Assembly: GCA_963788085.1 (NCBI GenBank)
Contig: CAWBFS010000059.1
Coordinates: 11,703-75,702, forward strand
Source of the DNA: AP-15 sp963788085
GTDB taxonomy: Bacteria; Pseudomonadota; Alphaproteobacteria; ATCC43930; CGMCC-115725
Reading direction: 5' to 3'
Length of the DNA stretch: 64,000 bases
The position numbers were made by a program, and so were the translations under genes. The notes beneath the pieces are model-generated. The model was not told the DNA's origin and searched no databases. It saw nothing but the letters and a program-made list of their open reading frames with translations. This document shows positions 25,926 through 35,396 of this stretch, in pieces; position 1 is the stretch's first letter, and every line of letters starts with the position of its first letter.

Positions 25926-27209
25926 TTGCTGCTCGCCATCACCGCTATCGTGTTTGTCGGCCTCATCGCATTGTCCCTGCCGATTGTCTTCGCTCTGGGT
26001 ATTGCGGCAGTTGTGGGCCTGAGTATTGGCGGCTATCCGCTCGAAATGGTTGCTTCGAGTATGATCGCAGGGTCGCAGAACTGGGTCTTGCTGGCGATAC
26101 CGTCCTTCATCTTTGCCGGCACGATCATGGAACGCTGCGGCATGTCGAATGCGCTCGTCGATCTGGCGCGGGCCTTGGTTGGTTGGTTGCGCGGAGGCCT
26201 GGGCATGTCGGTCATCGTGGTCTCGTACTTCTTCTCCGACATCTGTGGCTCGAAAATGGCCGAGGTCTCGGCGCTCGGCTCGACCCTGATGCCGCCATTG
26301 AAGCGCGCCGGCTACCGCTCCGAGGACAGCGCCTCACTGATTGCGTCAGGCACCGCGATGGGTATGCTGGTGCCCCCGGCAATCTTCATGATCGTAATCG
26401 GCGAGGTGACCAACACCTCGGTAGTCGCACTCTTTCTCGCCGGGTTCATCCCGGCGGCGGTGATCGGGGTTTGCCTGTGCCTGTTGGTGATGATCCAGGC
26501 GCACCTCCTCGGCTGGCCTAAGGACACGCGGCCGAGCTTGCGCTTCCTGCTGCATTCTTTGCGGGAAGCTGCGGTAGCGCTGGTAATCCCATTAGTGATC
26601 CTCGGCGGGTTTTACCTGGGCGCCTTCACCGCGACCGAGGCCGGGGCGGTCGTTGCGCTGTACTCGCTGCTGGCGGCGCGGCTCTATTACCGCAACCTAT
26701 CCTGGGCGCAGATCCTCCACATCGCCTATGACAGCGCGGTGCTGACCGCGGCGGTCGTCTTTCTGCTCGCGGTCGCAACAATCTTCCAATACCTCATGGG
26801 CGTGACCGGCGTACCCGTGTTGCTTGGGGAGGTATTGAAGCCGCTCGAAAACGCGCAGTGGCTGTTCCTGCTCGGCGTGGCCTTGCTGACCATGGTGTTT
26901 GGCATGGTCCTCGAGGGCCTGCCGGCAGCGGTGGTACTGATCCCAGTGGTCTTTCCGATCGCCACCAAGATCGGGGTCAACCCGATCCATTTCGACATCG
27001 TCCAGACCGCCGCTGTCGGTATCGGCCTCTTCCTGCCGCCGATGGGGGTCGGCCTGCTGATGGCATTGCGCTTCGCGGAGGTATCGGTCTCGCAGCACGC
27101 GCCCTATTATTGGCCCTACGCGCTGGCTTTGCTGATCGGGCTATTTTTGATCATCTGCCTGCCCGAGCTGTCGCTGACGATCCCCCGCAGCGCCGGCTTT
27201 GTTCGATAA
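25926..27209 (+). CDS. dctM: TRAP transporter large permease DctM
   Basis: A 427-residue polytopic protein with twelve or so hydrophobic segments. It has family motifs IPSFIFAG.IMERCGMS near 60-80, FFSDICGSKMAEVSALGS and GMLVPPAIFMIVIGEVT. It is the transport channel of the TRAP complex, moving an organic (often carboxylate) solute with sodium. It uses a TTG start 2 bases after dctQ. It is followed closely by two acyl-CoA dehydrogenase subunits, which hints at import and activation of a carboxylic acid. Confidence 0.9.
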   Translation: MLLAITAIVFVGLIALSLPIVFALGIAAVVGLSIGGYPLEMVASSMIAGSQNWVLLAIPSFIFAGTIMERCGMSNALVDLARALVGWLRGGLGMSVIVVSYFFSDICGSKMAEVSALGSTLMPPLKRAGYRSEDSASLIASGTAMGMLVPPAIFMIVIGEVTNTSVVALFLAGFIPAAVIGVCLCLLVMIQAHLLGWPKDTRPSLRFLLHSLREAAVALVIPLVILGGFYLGAFTATEAGAVVALYSLLAARLYYRNLSWAQILHIAYDSAVLTAAVVFLLAVATIFQYLMGVTGVPVLLGEVLKPLENAQWLFLLGVALLTMVFGMVLEGLPAAVVLIPVVFPIATKIGVNPIHFDIVQTAAVGIGLFLPPMGVGLLMALRFAEVSVSQHAPYYWPYALALLIGLFLIICLPELSLTIPRSAGFVR

Positions 27210-27225
27210 CAAAGGAGCTGCAGCG

Positions 27226-28431
27226 ATGGATTTGCGCTTCACGACCGACGAATTGGCGTTTCGCGACGAGCTGCTCGCTTTCTTCCGCGATAATCTGCCG
27301 GGCGACATCCGCGAGCGGATGCGGCTCGGCCATGCACCGACCAAGGAAGACACCGTCACTTGGCAGCGCATCTTGAACCGGCGCGGCTGGGCCGCCTACA
27401 ATTGGCCTAAGGAATTTGGCGGCCCCGGCTGGACGCCAGTGCAGCGCATGATCTTCCTGGAGGAGAACCAGCTGGCTCCGGCGCCTGAAGTGTCGTCGTT
27501 CAACATCACGATGATCGGCCCGGTATTGATCCAGTTCGGCACGGAGGAGCAGAAGCAGCATTTTCTGCCGCGTGCGGCCAATATCGACGACTGGTGGTGC
27601 CAGGGTTTTTCCGAGCCGGGCGCGGGATCCGACCTCGCTTCCCTCAAGACGGCCGCCAAGCGCGACGGCGATGACTACGTCGTCAATGGTCAGAAGATCT
27701 GGACTTCGACCGCGCATCACGCCGATTGGTGCTTCTGCCTAGTGCGCACCGACCCGCATGCCAAGAAGCGGCAGGAAGGAATTTCATTTCTGCTGATCGA
27801 CATGAAGACGCCTGGCATCACGGTCCGTCCGATCATCTCGATCGACGGCAGCCATCATCTGAACGAAGTCTTTTTCGACGATGTGCGGGTGCCGGTGTCA
27901 TTGCGCGTCGGCGAGGAAAACCGCGGCTGGGACGTCGCCAAGTTTCTGCTCGGTCACGAGCGCACCGGAATCGCGCGGCTCGGCAAGTCGAAAGAGCGGG
28001 TCAAATTTGCCCGCGAGACCGCGCGCGAGATGCGTGCGAACGGCAGGCCGTTGATCGAGGATCCCGCCTTCCGGCAGCGCGTCGCGCAGCTCGAGGTCGA
28101 CATGAAGGCGTTGGAGATCACGCAGATGCGCGTCGTCTCGGCACATGACAAGAGCCATGACGGAAAACCCGACCCGCTGTCCTCGGTGCTCAAGGTCAAG
28201 GGAACCGAACTGTTGCAGGCGACCACGGAGCTGGCAATGGATGTCGGCGGGCCGTTGGCAATGCCGGATTGGGCGCAGGAATTGGCGGCGCTCAGCAACG
28301 AGCCGGAACTGGGCCCGGAATGGGCGACCGAAGCGACCCGCAGCTATCTCTTCCTGCGCGCCGCCTCGATCTACGGCGGCACCAACGAGATCCAGAAAAA
28401 CATTCTGACCAAGGCCGTGCTGGGCCTGTAA
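27226..28431 (+). CDS. Acyl-CoA dehydrogenase, pimeloyl-CoA dehydrogenase large-subunit type
   Basis: A 401-residue flavoprotein. The N-terminal helical domain contains YNWPKEFGGPGWTPVQ, the middle strand domain has QGFSEPGAGSDLAS and KIWTSTAHHA, and the C-terminal helical domain ends YGGTNEIQKNIL. It oxidises an acyl-CoA to the enoyl-CoA, passing electrons to ETF. It resembles the large subunit (PimC) of the paired enzymes used on dicarboxyl or branched acyl-CoAs. AAAGGAG precedes the ATG at 27226; an upstream GTG at 27199 overlaps dctM and is less likely. The partner subunit follows after a palindromic repeat. Confidence 0.88.
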   Translation: MDLRFTTDELAFRDELLAFFRDNLPGDIRERMRLGHAPTKEDTVTWQRILNRRGWAAYNWPKEFGGPGWTPVQRMIFLEENQLAPAPEVSSFNITMIGPVLIQFGTEEQKQHFLPRAANIDDWWCQGFSEPGAGSDLASLKTAAKRDGDDYVVNGQKIWTSTAHHADWCFCLVRTDPHAKKRQEGISFLLIDMKTPGITVRPIISIDGSHHLNEVFFDDVRVPVSLRVGEENRGWDVAKFLLGHERTGIARLGKSKERVKFARETAREMRANGRPLIEDPAFRQRVAQLEVDMKALEITQMRVVSAHDKSHDGKPDPLSSVLKVKGTELLQATTELAMDVGGPLAMPDWAQELAALSNEPELGPEWATEATRSYLFLRAASIYGGTNEIQKNILTKAVLGL

Positions 28432-28444
28432 ACGGCGGCCGGCC

Positions 28445-28514
28445 GATTGCTTCGTCGTTGCACTCCTCGCAATGACGCGTTTCTCCTGTCATTGCGAGCG
28501 CGGCGAAGCAATCT
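28445..28514. repeat. Dispersed palindromic repeat (TCATTGCGAG family), copy 2
   Basis: GATTGCTTCGTCG...CTCGCAATGAC is followed by the inverse GTCATTGCGAG...CGAAGCAATC. It sits between the two dehydrogenase subunit genes and could form a hairpin in their shared transcript. Confidence 0.8.
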
Positions 28515-28541
28515 CGCGGTCGCGTCTGAGGAGCGTGACCA

Positions 28542-29678
28542 ATGGATTTCGATCTCACCGAAGAGCAGCGGCTGTTGCGCGATTCCGTCGAGCGGCTGCT
28601 CGCAGACCATTACGGCTTCGACAAGCGTCGTTCCTATCTCGCCGAGCCCGAGGGTTGGAGCCGCGGCCTCTGGGCCCAATATGCCGAGCTCGGCCTGTTA
28701 GGCCTGCCGTTTCCAGAGGATTACGGTGGGTTCGGCGGCGGCCCGATCGAGGTGATGCTGGTCATGGAGGCGTTCGGGCGCGTGCTTGCGTTGGAGCCTT
28801 ATTTGGCGACGATCGTGCTCGGCGGCACAGCGCTGCAGTTCGCCGGCAACGACGAGCAGAAATCGGCGATCTTGCCGCAAATTGCCGAAGGCAACATGAT
28901 CCTCGCCTTTGCACATGGCGAGCGGCAGGCGCGCTACGATCTGAGCGATGTCCTGACGACGGCCAAGCCCAAGGGCGGTGGCTGGGTGCTCGACGGCGCT
29001 AAGAGCGTGGTTCTGCACGGCGACAGCGCGCAGCGCTTGGTGGTCAGCGCGCGAACCGCCGGCGAGCGGGACGATCCCGACGGCATCACGTTGTTTATCG
29101 TAGATGCGGGAGCCAACGGGGTAGCGCGGCGCGGCTACCCGATTCGCGACGGCACGCGGGCGGCAGAGGTTTCACTGAGCGGTGTCGAGGTCGGCGAGGA
29201 GGACGTATTGGGCGAACTCGGCGCCGGGTTTCCGGTCATCGAGCGGATCGTCGAGGCGGGCATTGCCGCGACGGCAGCCGAAGCGGTCGGCGCGATGGAA
29301 GCGATGCAGGCGATGACGCTGGAGTACTTAAAGACCCGCACGCAATTCGGCCGCCCGATAGGCCAGAACCAGGCCCTGCAGCACCGTGCGACGGAGATGC
29401 TGATGGAGCTCGAGCGCGGGCGCAGCATGGCGATGCTCGCGGCGATGATGGTCGAGGAGCCCGATGCTGCCGAGCGCGCCCACAACATCGCGATGGCAAA
29501 GGTCGGCGTCGGCCAGGCGAGCAAATTCGTGTCGCAGAACGCGATCCAGCTTCATGGTGGCATCGGCATGACCGAGGAATACGCGGTCGGGCATTATTTC
29601 CGCCGCTGCATGGTCATCGAGCACACCTTCGGCGACACTGCCCACCACCTGTCGCGCCTGGCCGATCAGGTGCGATAG
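28542..29678 (+). CDS. Acyl-CoA dehydrogenase, pimeloyl-CoA dehydrogenase small-subunit type
   Basis: A 378-residue acyl-CoA dehydrogenase homologue. It has FDLTEEQRLLRDSVERLL at the start, PFPEDYGGFGGGPIE, and the C-terminal QLHGGIGMTEEYAVGHYFRR. Its middle domain is shorter and less canonical than in the partner, as in PimD-type small subunits that form heteromers with a large subunit. The paired arrangement and identical orientation support a two-subunit enzyme. The start at 28542 follows GAGGAGCGTGACC. Its rarA neighbour begins 7 bases after its stop. Confidence 0.87.
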   Translation: MDFDLTEEQRLLRDSVERLLADHYGFDKRRSYLAEPEGWSRGLWAQYAELGLLGLPFPEDYGGFGGGPIEVMLVMEAFGRVLALEPYLATIVLGGTALQFAGNDEQKSAILPQIAEGNMILAFAHGERQARYDLSDVLTTAKPKGGGWVLDGAKSVVLHGDSAQRLVVSARTAGERDDPDGITLFIVDAGANGVARRGYPIRDGTRAAEVSLSGVEVGEEDVLGELGAGFPVIERIVEAGIAATAAEAVGAMEAMQAMTLEYLKTRTQFGRPIGQNQALQHRATEMLMELERGRSMAMLAAMMVEEPDAAERAHNIAMAKVGVGQASKFVSQNAIQLHGGIGMTEEYAVGHYFRRCMVIEHTFGDTAHHLSRLADQVR

Positions 29679-29685
29679 GGGCTCG

Positions 29686-30984
29686 GTGAACACGCTATTC
29701 GAGCACCAGGCGCCGCATCCTCTGGCCGATCTGCTGCGGCCGCGCAGCTTGGCGGAGGTCGTCGGTCAGGACCATCTGCTCGCCGCCGATGCTCCGATTG
29801 GCCGAATGGTGGCGAACCGCAAATTGTCGTCGATGATCCTTTGGGGGCCGCCGGGCTGCGGCAAAACGACAATTGCCCGCTTGCTCGCCCAGGGTACGGA
29901 TCTGACGTTCGAGCCGTTGTCGGCCGTCTTCTCCGGTGTCGCGGATCTGCGCAAGGTGTTCGACGCGGCGAGGAAACGTCGCGAGATGGGCCAAGGCACG
30001 CTCCTTTTCGTCGACGAGATCCATCGCTTCAACCGCGCGCAGCAGGACGCGTTCCTGCCGGTCGTCGAGGACGGCACGGTGATCCTCGTCGGCGCTACGA
30101 CGGAAAACCCCTCTTTCGAACTGATCGGCGCATTGCTGTCGCGTGCGCAGGTCTTTGTATTGCGCCGCCTCGACAACAACGACCTGGAAACCTTATTACA
30201 GCGCGCCGAAGCCCATCTGGGCCACCGCTTGCCGCTGACCGACGAAGCGCGTACCGCCCTGCGAGCGATGGCCGACGGCGACGGCCGGTTCTTGCTCAAT
30301 CTGACTGAGGAGATTGGACAGCTCCGGACAGAGCAGTCGCTCGGACCCGACGCGTTGGCCCGGCTTGTGCAACGCCGGGCGCCGCTCTACGACAAGGCGC
30401 AGGAGGGTCACTACAACCTGATCAGCGCCTTGCACAAATCGCTGCGCGGCTCCGATACCGATGCCGCGCTTTACTGGCTTGCACGCATGCTGGCGGGCGG
30501 CGAAGACCCGATCTACATCCTGCGGCGGCTTACGCGTGCGGCGGTCGAGGATATCGGCCTCGCCGACCCGCAAGCCGTCGTGCAGGCGCTCGCGGCCTGG
30601 GACACTTACGACCGCCTCGGCTCGCCGGAAGGCGAGCTCGCGATCGCCCAATGTGTGATCTATCTCGCCACGGCGCCGAAATCGAACGCCGGGTACCAGG
30701 CGTATGGAGAGGCCCGCGCGATGGCGCGCGAGACCGGCTCGCTGATGCCGCCGATGCACATCCTCAACGCGCCGACCCGGCTGATGCGCAATCTCGGCTA
30801 CGGCAAGGGCTATGTTTACGACCACGCCACCGAGGAAGGCTTTTCGGGACAGAATTATTTTCCGGAAGGGGTGGCGCGGCGCAATTTCTACCGCCCCGGC
30901 GAGCGCGGCTTCGAGCGGGAGATCAAGAAGCGGCTCGAATATTGGGACAAGCTGCGCGAACGCACAGCCGCGACAGCGCAATGA
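29686..30984 (+). CDS. rarA: Replication-associated recombination protein A (RarA/MgsA AAA+ ATPase)
   Basis: A 432-residue AAA+ protein that acts at stalled replication forks. Walker A GPPGCGKT is at 54-61, Walker B FVDEIH at 108-113, and sensor 1 follows in GATTENPSFE. The C-terminal MgsA tetramerisation domain carries KSLRGSD, YWLARMLAGGEDPIYI and YLPE-like PEGVARRNFY blocks. The length matches the family. It has a GTG start, and its last codon and stop overlap the rluC start (ATGA), so the two are coupled. Confidence 0.95.
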   Translation: MNTLFEHQAPHPLADLLRPRSLAEVVGQDHLLAADAPIGRMVANRKLSSMILWGPPGCGKTTIARLLAQGTDLTFEPLSAVFSGVADLRKVFDAARKRREMGQGTLLFVDEIHRFNRAQQDAFLPVVEDGTVILVGATTENPSFELIGALLSRAQVFVLRRLDNNDLETLLQRAEAHLGHRLPLTDEARTALRAMADGDGRFLLNLTEEIGQLRTEQSLGPDALARLVQRRAPLYDKAQEGHYNLISALHKSLRGSDTDAALYWLARMLAGGEDPIYILRRLTRAAVEDIGLADPQAVVQALAAWDTYDRLGSPEGELAIAQCVIYLATAPKSNAGYQAYGEARAMARETGSLMPPMHILNAPTRLMRNLGYGKGYVYDHATEEGFSGQNYFPEGVARRNFYRPGERGFEREIKKRLEYWDKLRERTAATAQ

Positions 30985-31967
30985 CCGAGCCGGGGGAAAC
31001 CATAACCGTCGACAGTAGCGACGGCTCGCTTCGCCTCGACCGCTGGTTCAAACGCCATTATCCCCGTCTCGGTCACGGCCAGCTCGAAAAACTGCTCCGC
31101 ACCGGGCGGATCCGCGTCGACGGCAAGCGGGCGCGGTCCAGTGACCGGGTCGGTCCGGGCCAGGCGATCCGCATTCCGCCGCACGAGGTGGCGCTGCCGC
31201 CCCGGCCCGTGCGACCGCAGCCGCGGCCGGCGGACGAGGCTATGCTGCAATCGGCGATCCTGCACCGGGACGAGGCGGTTATTGTGCTCGACAAGCCGCC
31301 GGGGCTGGCGGTCCAGGGCGGTACCGCGACCGAGCGGCACGTCGACGGGCTCCTCGACAGCTTGCGTTTTGGCAACCCCGAGCGCCCGCGCCTCGTGCAC
31401 CGGCTCGACAAGGAGACGAGCGGCGTTCTGGTCATTGCCCGCACCGCTACTGCCGCTGCGTTTTTGACCCGGGCGTTTCGCGAGAAGACGACGCGCAAGA
31501 CGTATTGGGCCGTCGTCGTCGGGCGGCCGAAATTAGCTCAGGGCCGGATCGACCTGCCGCTCGCCAAATTGCCCGGGCATACCGGCGAGCGTGTCAGGCC
31601 CGACACCGAGGAGGGCCGCCGCGCCGTTACTTATTACCGGGTGATCGATAGCGCCGGGACTGAGGCGAGCTGGCTCGCGCTGATGCCGGTTACTGGACGC
31701 ACCCACCAGCTGCGCGTCCACTGTGCGGCGATCGGCACGCCAATCCTCGGTGACGCGAAATATGGCGAGGCCGCGGCCCACCTGGCCGGGGTCCCGGGAT
31801 CACGCAAGCTCCATCTGCATGCACGCAGCCTGTCCATGCCGCATCCGCTCGGCGGACGATTGCAGGTGACAGCGCCGCTTCCGGCGCATATGCGGCGGAC
31901 CTGGGAATTTTTCGGCTTTGTGGGTGACGTGGAGGATCCTTTCGCCGAACTGGATGTGGCGGGATGA
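30981..31967 (+). CDS. rluC: RluC/RluD-type 23S rRNA pseudouridine synthase
   Basis: A 328-residue enzyme. An N-terminal S4 RNA-binding domain (LRLDRWFKRHYP...LEKLLRTGRIRVDG) is followed by the catalytic domain with HRLDKETSG, whose Asp143 is the catalytic residue. GRTHQLRVH is the second family motif. It should isomerise uridines in large-subunit rRNA. The ATG at 30981 overlaps the rarA stop by 4 bases. Longer upstream frames are only read-through of rarA in another frame. Confidence 0.92.
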   Translation: MTEPGETITVDSSDGSLRLDRWFKRHYPRLGHGQLEKLLRTGRIRVDGKRARSSDRVGPGQAIRIPPHEVALPPRPVRPQPRPADEAMLQSAILHRDEAVIVLDKPPGLAVQGGTATERHVDGLLDSLRFGNPERPRLVHRLDKETSGVLVIARTATAAAFLTRAFREKTTRKTYWAVVVGRPKLAQGRIDLPLAKLPGHTGERVRPDTEEGRRAVTYYRVIDSAGTEASWLALMPVTGRTHQLRVHCAAIGTPILGDAKYGEAAAHLAGVPGSRKLHLHARSLSMPHPLGGRLQVTAPLPAHMRRTWEFFGFVGDVEDPFAELDVAG

Positions 31968-32659
31968 AGCGGTTCCATCAAGAGGCCGAGGCAGCAAAGA
32001 GGGCTGGCGGCTATGCCATCACTCTCGACGGCAAGCCAATCAAGACGCCAGGTAAGCGCGATCTGCTCGTCCCGAGTGGGGCGCTGGCGGCGGCCATAGC
32101 CGAAGAGTGGAACACGCAAGAGACCGAGGTTCGCACGGCGACGATGCCGCTGACCCGGCTCGCCACCACAGCCGTCGATCGGGTCGCGACAGAACGCGAT
32201 GCCATCATCCGGCAGACCGCCAACTACGCCGCGACCGACCTTGTCTGCTATCGGGCAACGCACCCGGCGGCGCTGGCCGCCCGCCAGCAGGCGGTCTGGC
32301 AGCCGCTGATCGACTGGGCGGTGTTGCGGTATGATGCGCCGCTCGTGGTCACCAGCGGGGTGATCCCGAAGAGCCAGTCGGCAGAGAGCCTCCGCGCCTT
32401 TGCCGCGGCGGTGGCCGAGCACGACGATTTTGCGCTGACCGCGCTGCATGTCGCGACTGCCGCGTGCGGCTCCTTGATAATCGCGTTGGCGCTGCTCGAA
32501 GGGCGGCTCGATGCGCAAGAGGCCTTTGCCGCCTCGCAGCTCGATGAGAGCTTTCAGATCGAGGGGTGGGGCGAGGATGCCGAACAGGCCGAACGCCGCC
32601 GCGCATTAGCGGCAGATATCCAAGCCGCGGCGCAATTCATATCGCTACTGCGCGCCTGA
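31964..32659 (+). CDS. ATP12-family F1-ATPase assembly chaperone
   Basis: A 231-residue protein of the ATP12 family, which in alphaproteobacteria and mitochondria helps assemble the F1 alpha subunit. The N-terminal segment YAITLDGKPIKTPGKRDLLVP and AAAIAEEWNTQ, then MPLTRLATTAVDR, are highly characteristic. A WQPLIDWA...GVIPKSQ block follows. It overlaps the rluC stop by 4 bases (ATGA), continuing the rarA-rluC-atp12 coupled chain found in many members of this class. Confidence 0.92.
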   Translation: MKRFHQEAEAAKRAGGYAITLDGKPIKTPGKRDLLVPSGALAAAIAEEWNTQETEVRTATMPLTRLATTAVDRVATERDAIIRQTANYAATDLVCYRATHPAALAARQQAVWQPLIDWAVLRYDAPLVVTSGVIPKSQSAESLRAFAAAVAEHDDFALTALHVATAACGSLIIALALLEGRLDAQEAFAASQLDESFQIEGWGEDAEQAERRRALAADIQAAAQFISLLRA

Positions 32660-32661
32660 GC

Positions 32662-33297
32662 TCAGCCTGCTGTCAGCAGGTGGAACACGGAGCGGCAATG
32701 TTCGGTAAAGTCCCGCTTCACGATAGACCACCCGCTCTCGCTGAGCCGCTTCTCCCAAAGCTTCAGCGGGTAGCTCCTGTATCCGATTTCCCACTGGTGC
32801 CCGCCGGGTGGCTCTGCTTTGAAATCCTTTCTCCAGAGCAGTTTCTTCATCGAAAAATAATGCCTGAGGGTGCTGCTGTTTGCGTAGAGCTCGACAAACA
32901 CCTGGAATCCCATATAGGGGACGGAAACGATCAAGTATTTTGCTCCGCTTTGCCGGAACGTACCGAGCACGGAGCCGACGCGTTCCCATTCGATATGTTC
33001 GAGTGTCTCGCAGCAGAGGATCGCGTCATTTCCCCCAATTTCGTCGGACCGCAGTTCGCAGATGTCCCTCTCGAGGTGAGGAACATTCGGGTTGGCGAAC
33101 GATCGCGGCCCTCTGTCGAGTGTAGTTACGTCATAGCCGATATTGACGAGCAGGCTGGTAACAAGTCCGAGAGCCGGCCCGATCTCGAGCACGGTGCGGC
33201 AGTCGGCAGCCCCGAGCAAATGGACCTGAGTCCACTGATGGATGATCCGCTTACGAGAGTAATAGGCCAACCATTCGGCTGGTCCCGGCTCTCGCAC
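32662..33297 (-). CDS. Class I SAM-dependent methyltransferase
   Basis: A 211-residue Rossmann-type methyltransferase. Motif I reads VLEIGPALGLVTSLL (36-50), the acidic motif II ends strand two at TLDRG, and the motif IV region CCETLEHIEW has the usual LEH. The substrate is unknown; the style resembles UbiE/Methyltransf_23 enzymes acting on glycans or lipids. It is convergent with the ATP12 gene (2 bases apart) and downstream of the carboxymuconolactone decarboxylase-like gene in the same orientation. Confidence 0.75.
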   Translation of the reverse strand: MREPGPAEWLAYYSRKRIIHQWTQVHLLGAADCRTVLEIGPALGLVTSLLVNIGYDVTTLDRGPRSFANPNVPHLERDICELRSDEIGGNDAILCCETLEHIEWERVGSVLGTFRQSGAKYLIVSVPYMGFQVFVELYANSSTLRHYFSMKKLLWRKDFKAEPPGGHQWEIGYRSYPLKLWEKRLSESGWSIVKRDFTEHCRSVFHLLTAG

Positions 33298-33313
33298 TGG
33301 AGCTCGATCCCTC

Positions 33314-33754
33314 TCAAGCAGTCAAAGGCTTCTCCGCGGCCTTTTCGGCCCGGAATTCGGCAAAGGCCTTGCTCGCCACCATCATAGACTCGCGGATGAT
33401 CGGCACGCCGACATAGCCCGAGAGGTGAAGCAAGACTTCGGTCAATTCCTCTTCGGTCCATCCCTGGCGCAGCGCCATGCGCAGATGGAGGCCCAGTTCG
33501 GGCTCGCGGCCGGTGGCGGCATCGGAGACGACGCAGATCAACGCCCGCGTCTTCAGATCGAGGCCGGGACGGGTCCACAGCGCGCCGAACACCGTCTCGA
33601 TCGCCACGTCGATGAATTTCTTCATCACCGGGTCGCTGTAGATCTCGCGGGCCGACCGCTCGACCGCCGCGTCGCCCATCAGCTGGCGCCGCATCGCCGC
33701 GCCTTTTTTATACAGCTCGCTCTCGGCCATTCCGTCGTGCTCCTCTATCGCCAA
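33314..33754 (-). CDS. Carboxymuconolactone decarboxylase-like (CMD) protein
   Basis: A 146-residue protein of the CMD/AhpD superfamily, all-helical, with TRPGLDLKTRALICVVSDAATG and GWTEEELTEVLLHLSGYVG. It lacks the C-x2-C peroxidase pair of AhpD, so it is closer to gamma-carboxymuconolactone decarboxylases of the beta-ketoadipate pathway, though no other genes of that pathway are nearby. Starts at 33754 or at the internal ATG (MAESELYKKG) 8 codons on are both possible. Confidence 0.8.
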   Translation of the reverse strand: MAIEEHDGMAESELYKKGAAMRRQLMGDAAVERSAREIYSDPVMKKFIDVAIETVFGALWTRPGLDLKTRALICVVSDAATGREPELGLHLRMALRQGWTEEELTEVLLHLSGYVGVPIIRESMMVASKAFAEFRAEKAAEKPLTA

Positions 33755-33832
33755 TGAGACTCAGAGCCGCCGTGGCTCTGGCCTTGCCGGATCGCCGATG
33801 CTATCTGCCCCATTCATTGGTTGCGAGGCAAC

Positions 33833-35365
33833 ATGCAGAATATTCTCGACCGCTTGGAAGACAAACGGGAAGCGGCCCGGGCGGGCGGTGGCTTCCGCCG
33901 CATCGAGGCGCAGCACCGGCGCGGCAAGCTCACCGCGCGCGAGCGGCTCGAATTGTTGCTCGACCCCGGTTCCTTCGAGGAATGGGACATGTTCGTCGAG
34001 CACCGCAGCCATGATTTCGGCATCGACGAGCACAGAATCCCGGGCGATGGCGTGGTCACTGGCTACGGCACCGTGAACGGCCGGCTGGTCTTCGTGTTCA
34101 GCCAGGACTTCACCGTGTTCGGCGGATCCCTCAGCGAAGCGCATGCCGAAAAGATTTGCAAGATCATGGATCAGGCGATGAATGTCGGCGCCCCGGTGAT
34201 CGGGCTCAACGATTCGGGCGGGGCGCGCATCCAGGACGGGGTCGCCTCGCTCGCCGGGTATGCCGAGGTTTTCGAGCGCAACGTGCTGGCTTCGGGCGTG
34301 ATACCGCAGATTTCGATGATCATGGGTCCGTGCGCCGGCGGCGCCGTTTATTCGCCGGCGATGACCGACTTCATCTTCATGGTCAAGGACACGTCATACC
34401 TCTTCGTGACCGGGCCGGAGGTGGTCAAGACCGTCACCCACGAGACCGTGACACAGGAGGAACTGGGCGGTGCGCTGACCCATACGACGCGCTCCGGCGT
34501 CGCGGACCTTGCCTTTGAGAACGATGTCGAGGCGTTGATCGAATTGCGCCGGTTTATCGATTTTCTGCCGGCCTCGAACCGGGCGCAGCCGCCGTTGCGC
34601 GCGACCTCCGATCCCTCCGATCGCGTCGAGCCGTCGCTCGACACGCTCGTACCGAGCAGCGCGAACAAGCCCTACGACATGAAGGAGCTGATCGAGAAGG
34701 TCGTCGACGACAGCGATTTCTTCGCGGTCCAGCCCGATTTCGCCCGCAACATCCTGATTGGATTCGCCCGGATGGAGGGCACGACGATCGGCATCGTCGC
34801 CAACCAACCGATGGTGCTGGCCGGTTGTCTCGATATCGACAGCTCCCGCAAGGCGGCTCGCTTCGTGCGGTTCTGCGATTGTTTCAACATCCCGATCGTG
34901 ACGTTTGTCGATGTGCCCGGGTTCCTGCCCGGAACGGCGCAGGAACATGGCGGCATTATCAAGCACGGCGCGAAGCTGCTGTTCGCCTTTGCCGAAGCGA
35001 CCGTGCCGAAGGTCACCTTGATCACCCGCAAGGCCTATGGCGGCGCCTACGACGTGATGAGCTCGAAGCATTTGCGGGGCGACATCAACTTTGCCTGGCC
35101 CTCGGCGGAGATCGCCGTGATGGGGCCGAAGGGTGCAGTCGAAATCATCTTCCGCGCCGACCTCGGAGACGAGGCTGCGATCGAGGCGCGCACCGAGGAG
35201 TACCGGGAGAAGTTTGCCAACCCGTTTGTCGCCGCGAGCCGCGGCTTTATCGACGACGTCATCTTGCCGCGCGGAACCCGGCGGCGGCTGTGCCGTGCCC
35301 TCGCAGTGCTGCGCGGCAAGCAGCTCGTCAATCCGCCGAAAAAGCACGACAACATCCCGCTGTGA
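33833..35365 (+). CDS. pccB: Propionyl-CoA-type acyl-CoA carboxylase, beta (carboxyltransferase) subunit
   Basis: A 510-residue carboxyltransferase. It carries KLTARERLELLLDPGSF, the N-half oxyanion loop GPCAGGAVYSPA with DSGGARIQDG, and the C-half DVPGFLPGTAQEHGGI and GGAYDVMSS. It moves CO2 from biotin to propionyl-CoA or a similar acyl-CoA. Starting at the ATG at 33833 gives GAGG at a proper distance and begins at the conserved QNILDRLEDKR. A TTG four codons earlier is less likely. The alpha subunit follows 148 bases later, across a palindromic repeat. Confidence 0.93.
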   Translation: MQNILDRLEDKREAARAGGGFRRIEAQHRRGKLTARERLELLLDPGSFEEWDMFVEHRSHDFGIDEHRIPGDGVVTGYGTVNGRLVFVFSQDFTVFGGSLSEAHAEKICKIMDQAMNVGAPVIGLNDSGGARIQDGVASLAGYAEVFERNVLASGVIPQISMIMGPCAGGAVYSPAMTDFIFMVKDTSYLFVTGPEVVKTVTHETVTQEELGGALTHTTRSGVADLAFENDVEALIELRRFIDFLPASNRAQPPLRATSDPSDRVEPSLDTLVPSSANKPYDMKELIEKVVDDSDFFAVQPDFARNILIGFARMEGTTIGIVANQPMVLAGCLDIDSSRKAARFVRFCDCFNIPIVTFVDVPGFLPGTAQEHGGIIKHGAKLLFAFAEATVPKVTLITRKAYGGAYDVMSSKHLRGDINFAWPSAEIAVMGPKGAVEIIFRADLGDEAAIEARTEEYREKFANPFVAASRGFIDDVILPRGTRRRLCRALAVLRGKQLVNPPKKHDNIPL

Positions 35366-35396
35366 CGCGCCAGTCGCCAAATGAACCGGACACCTC

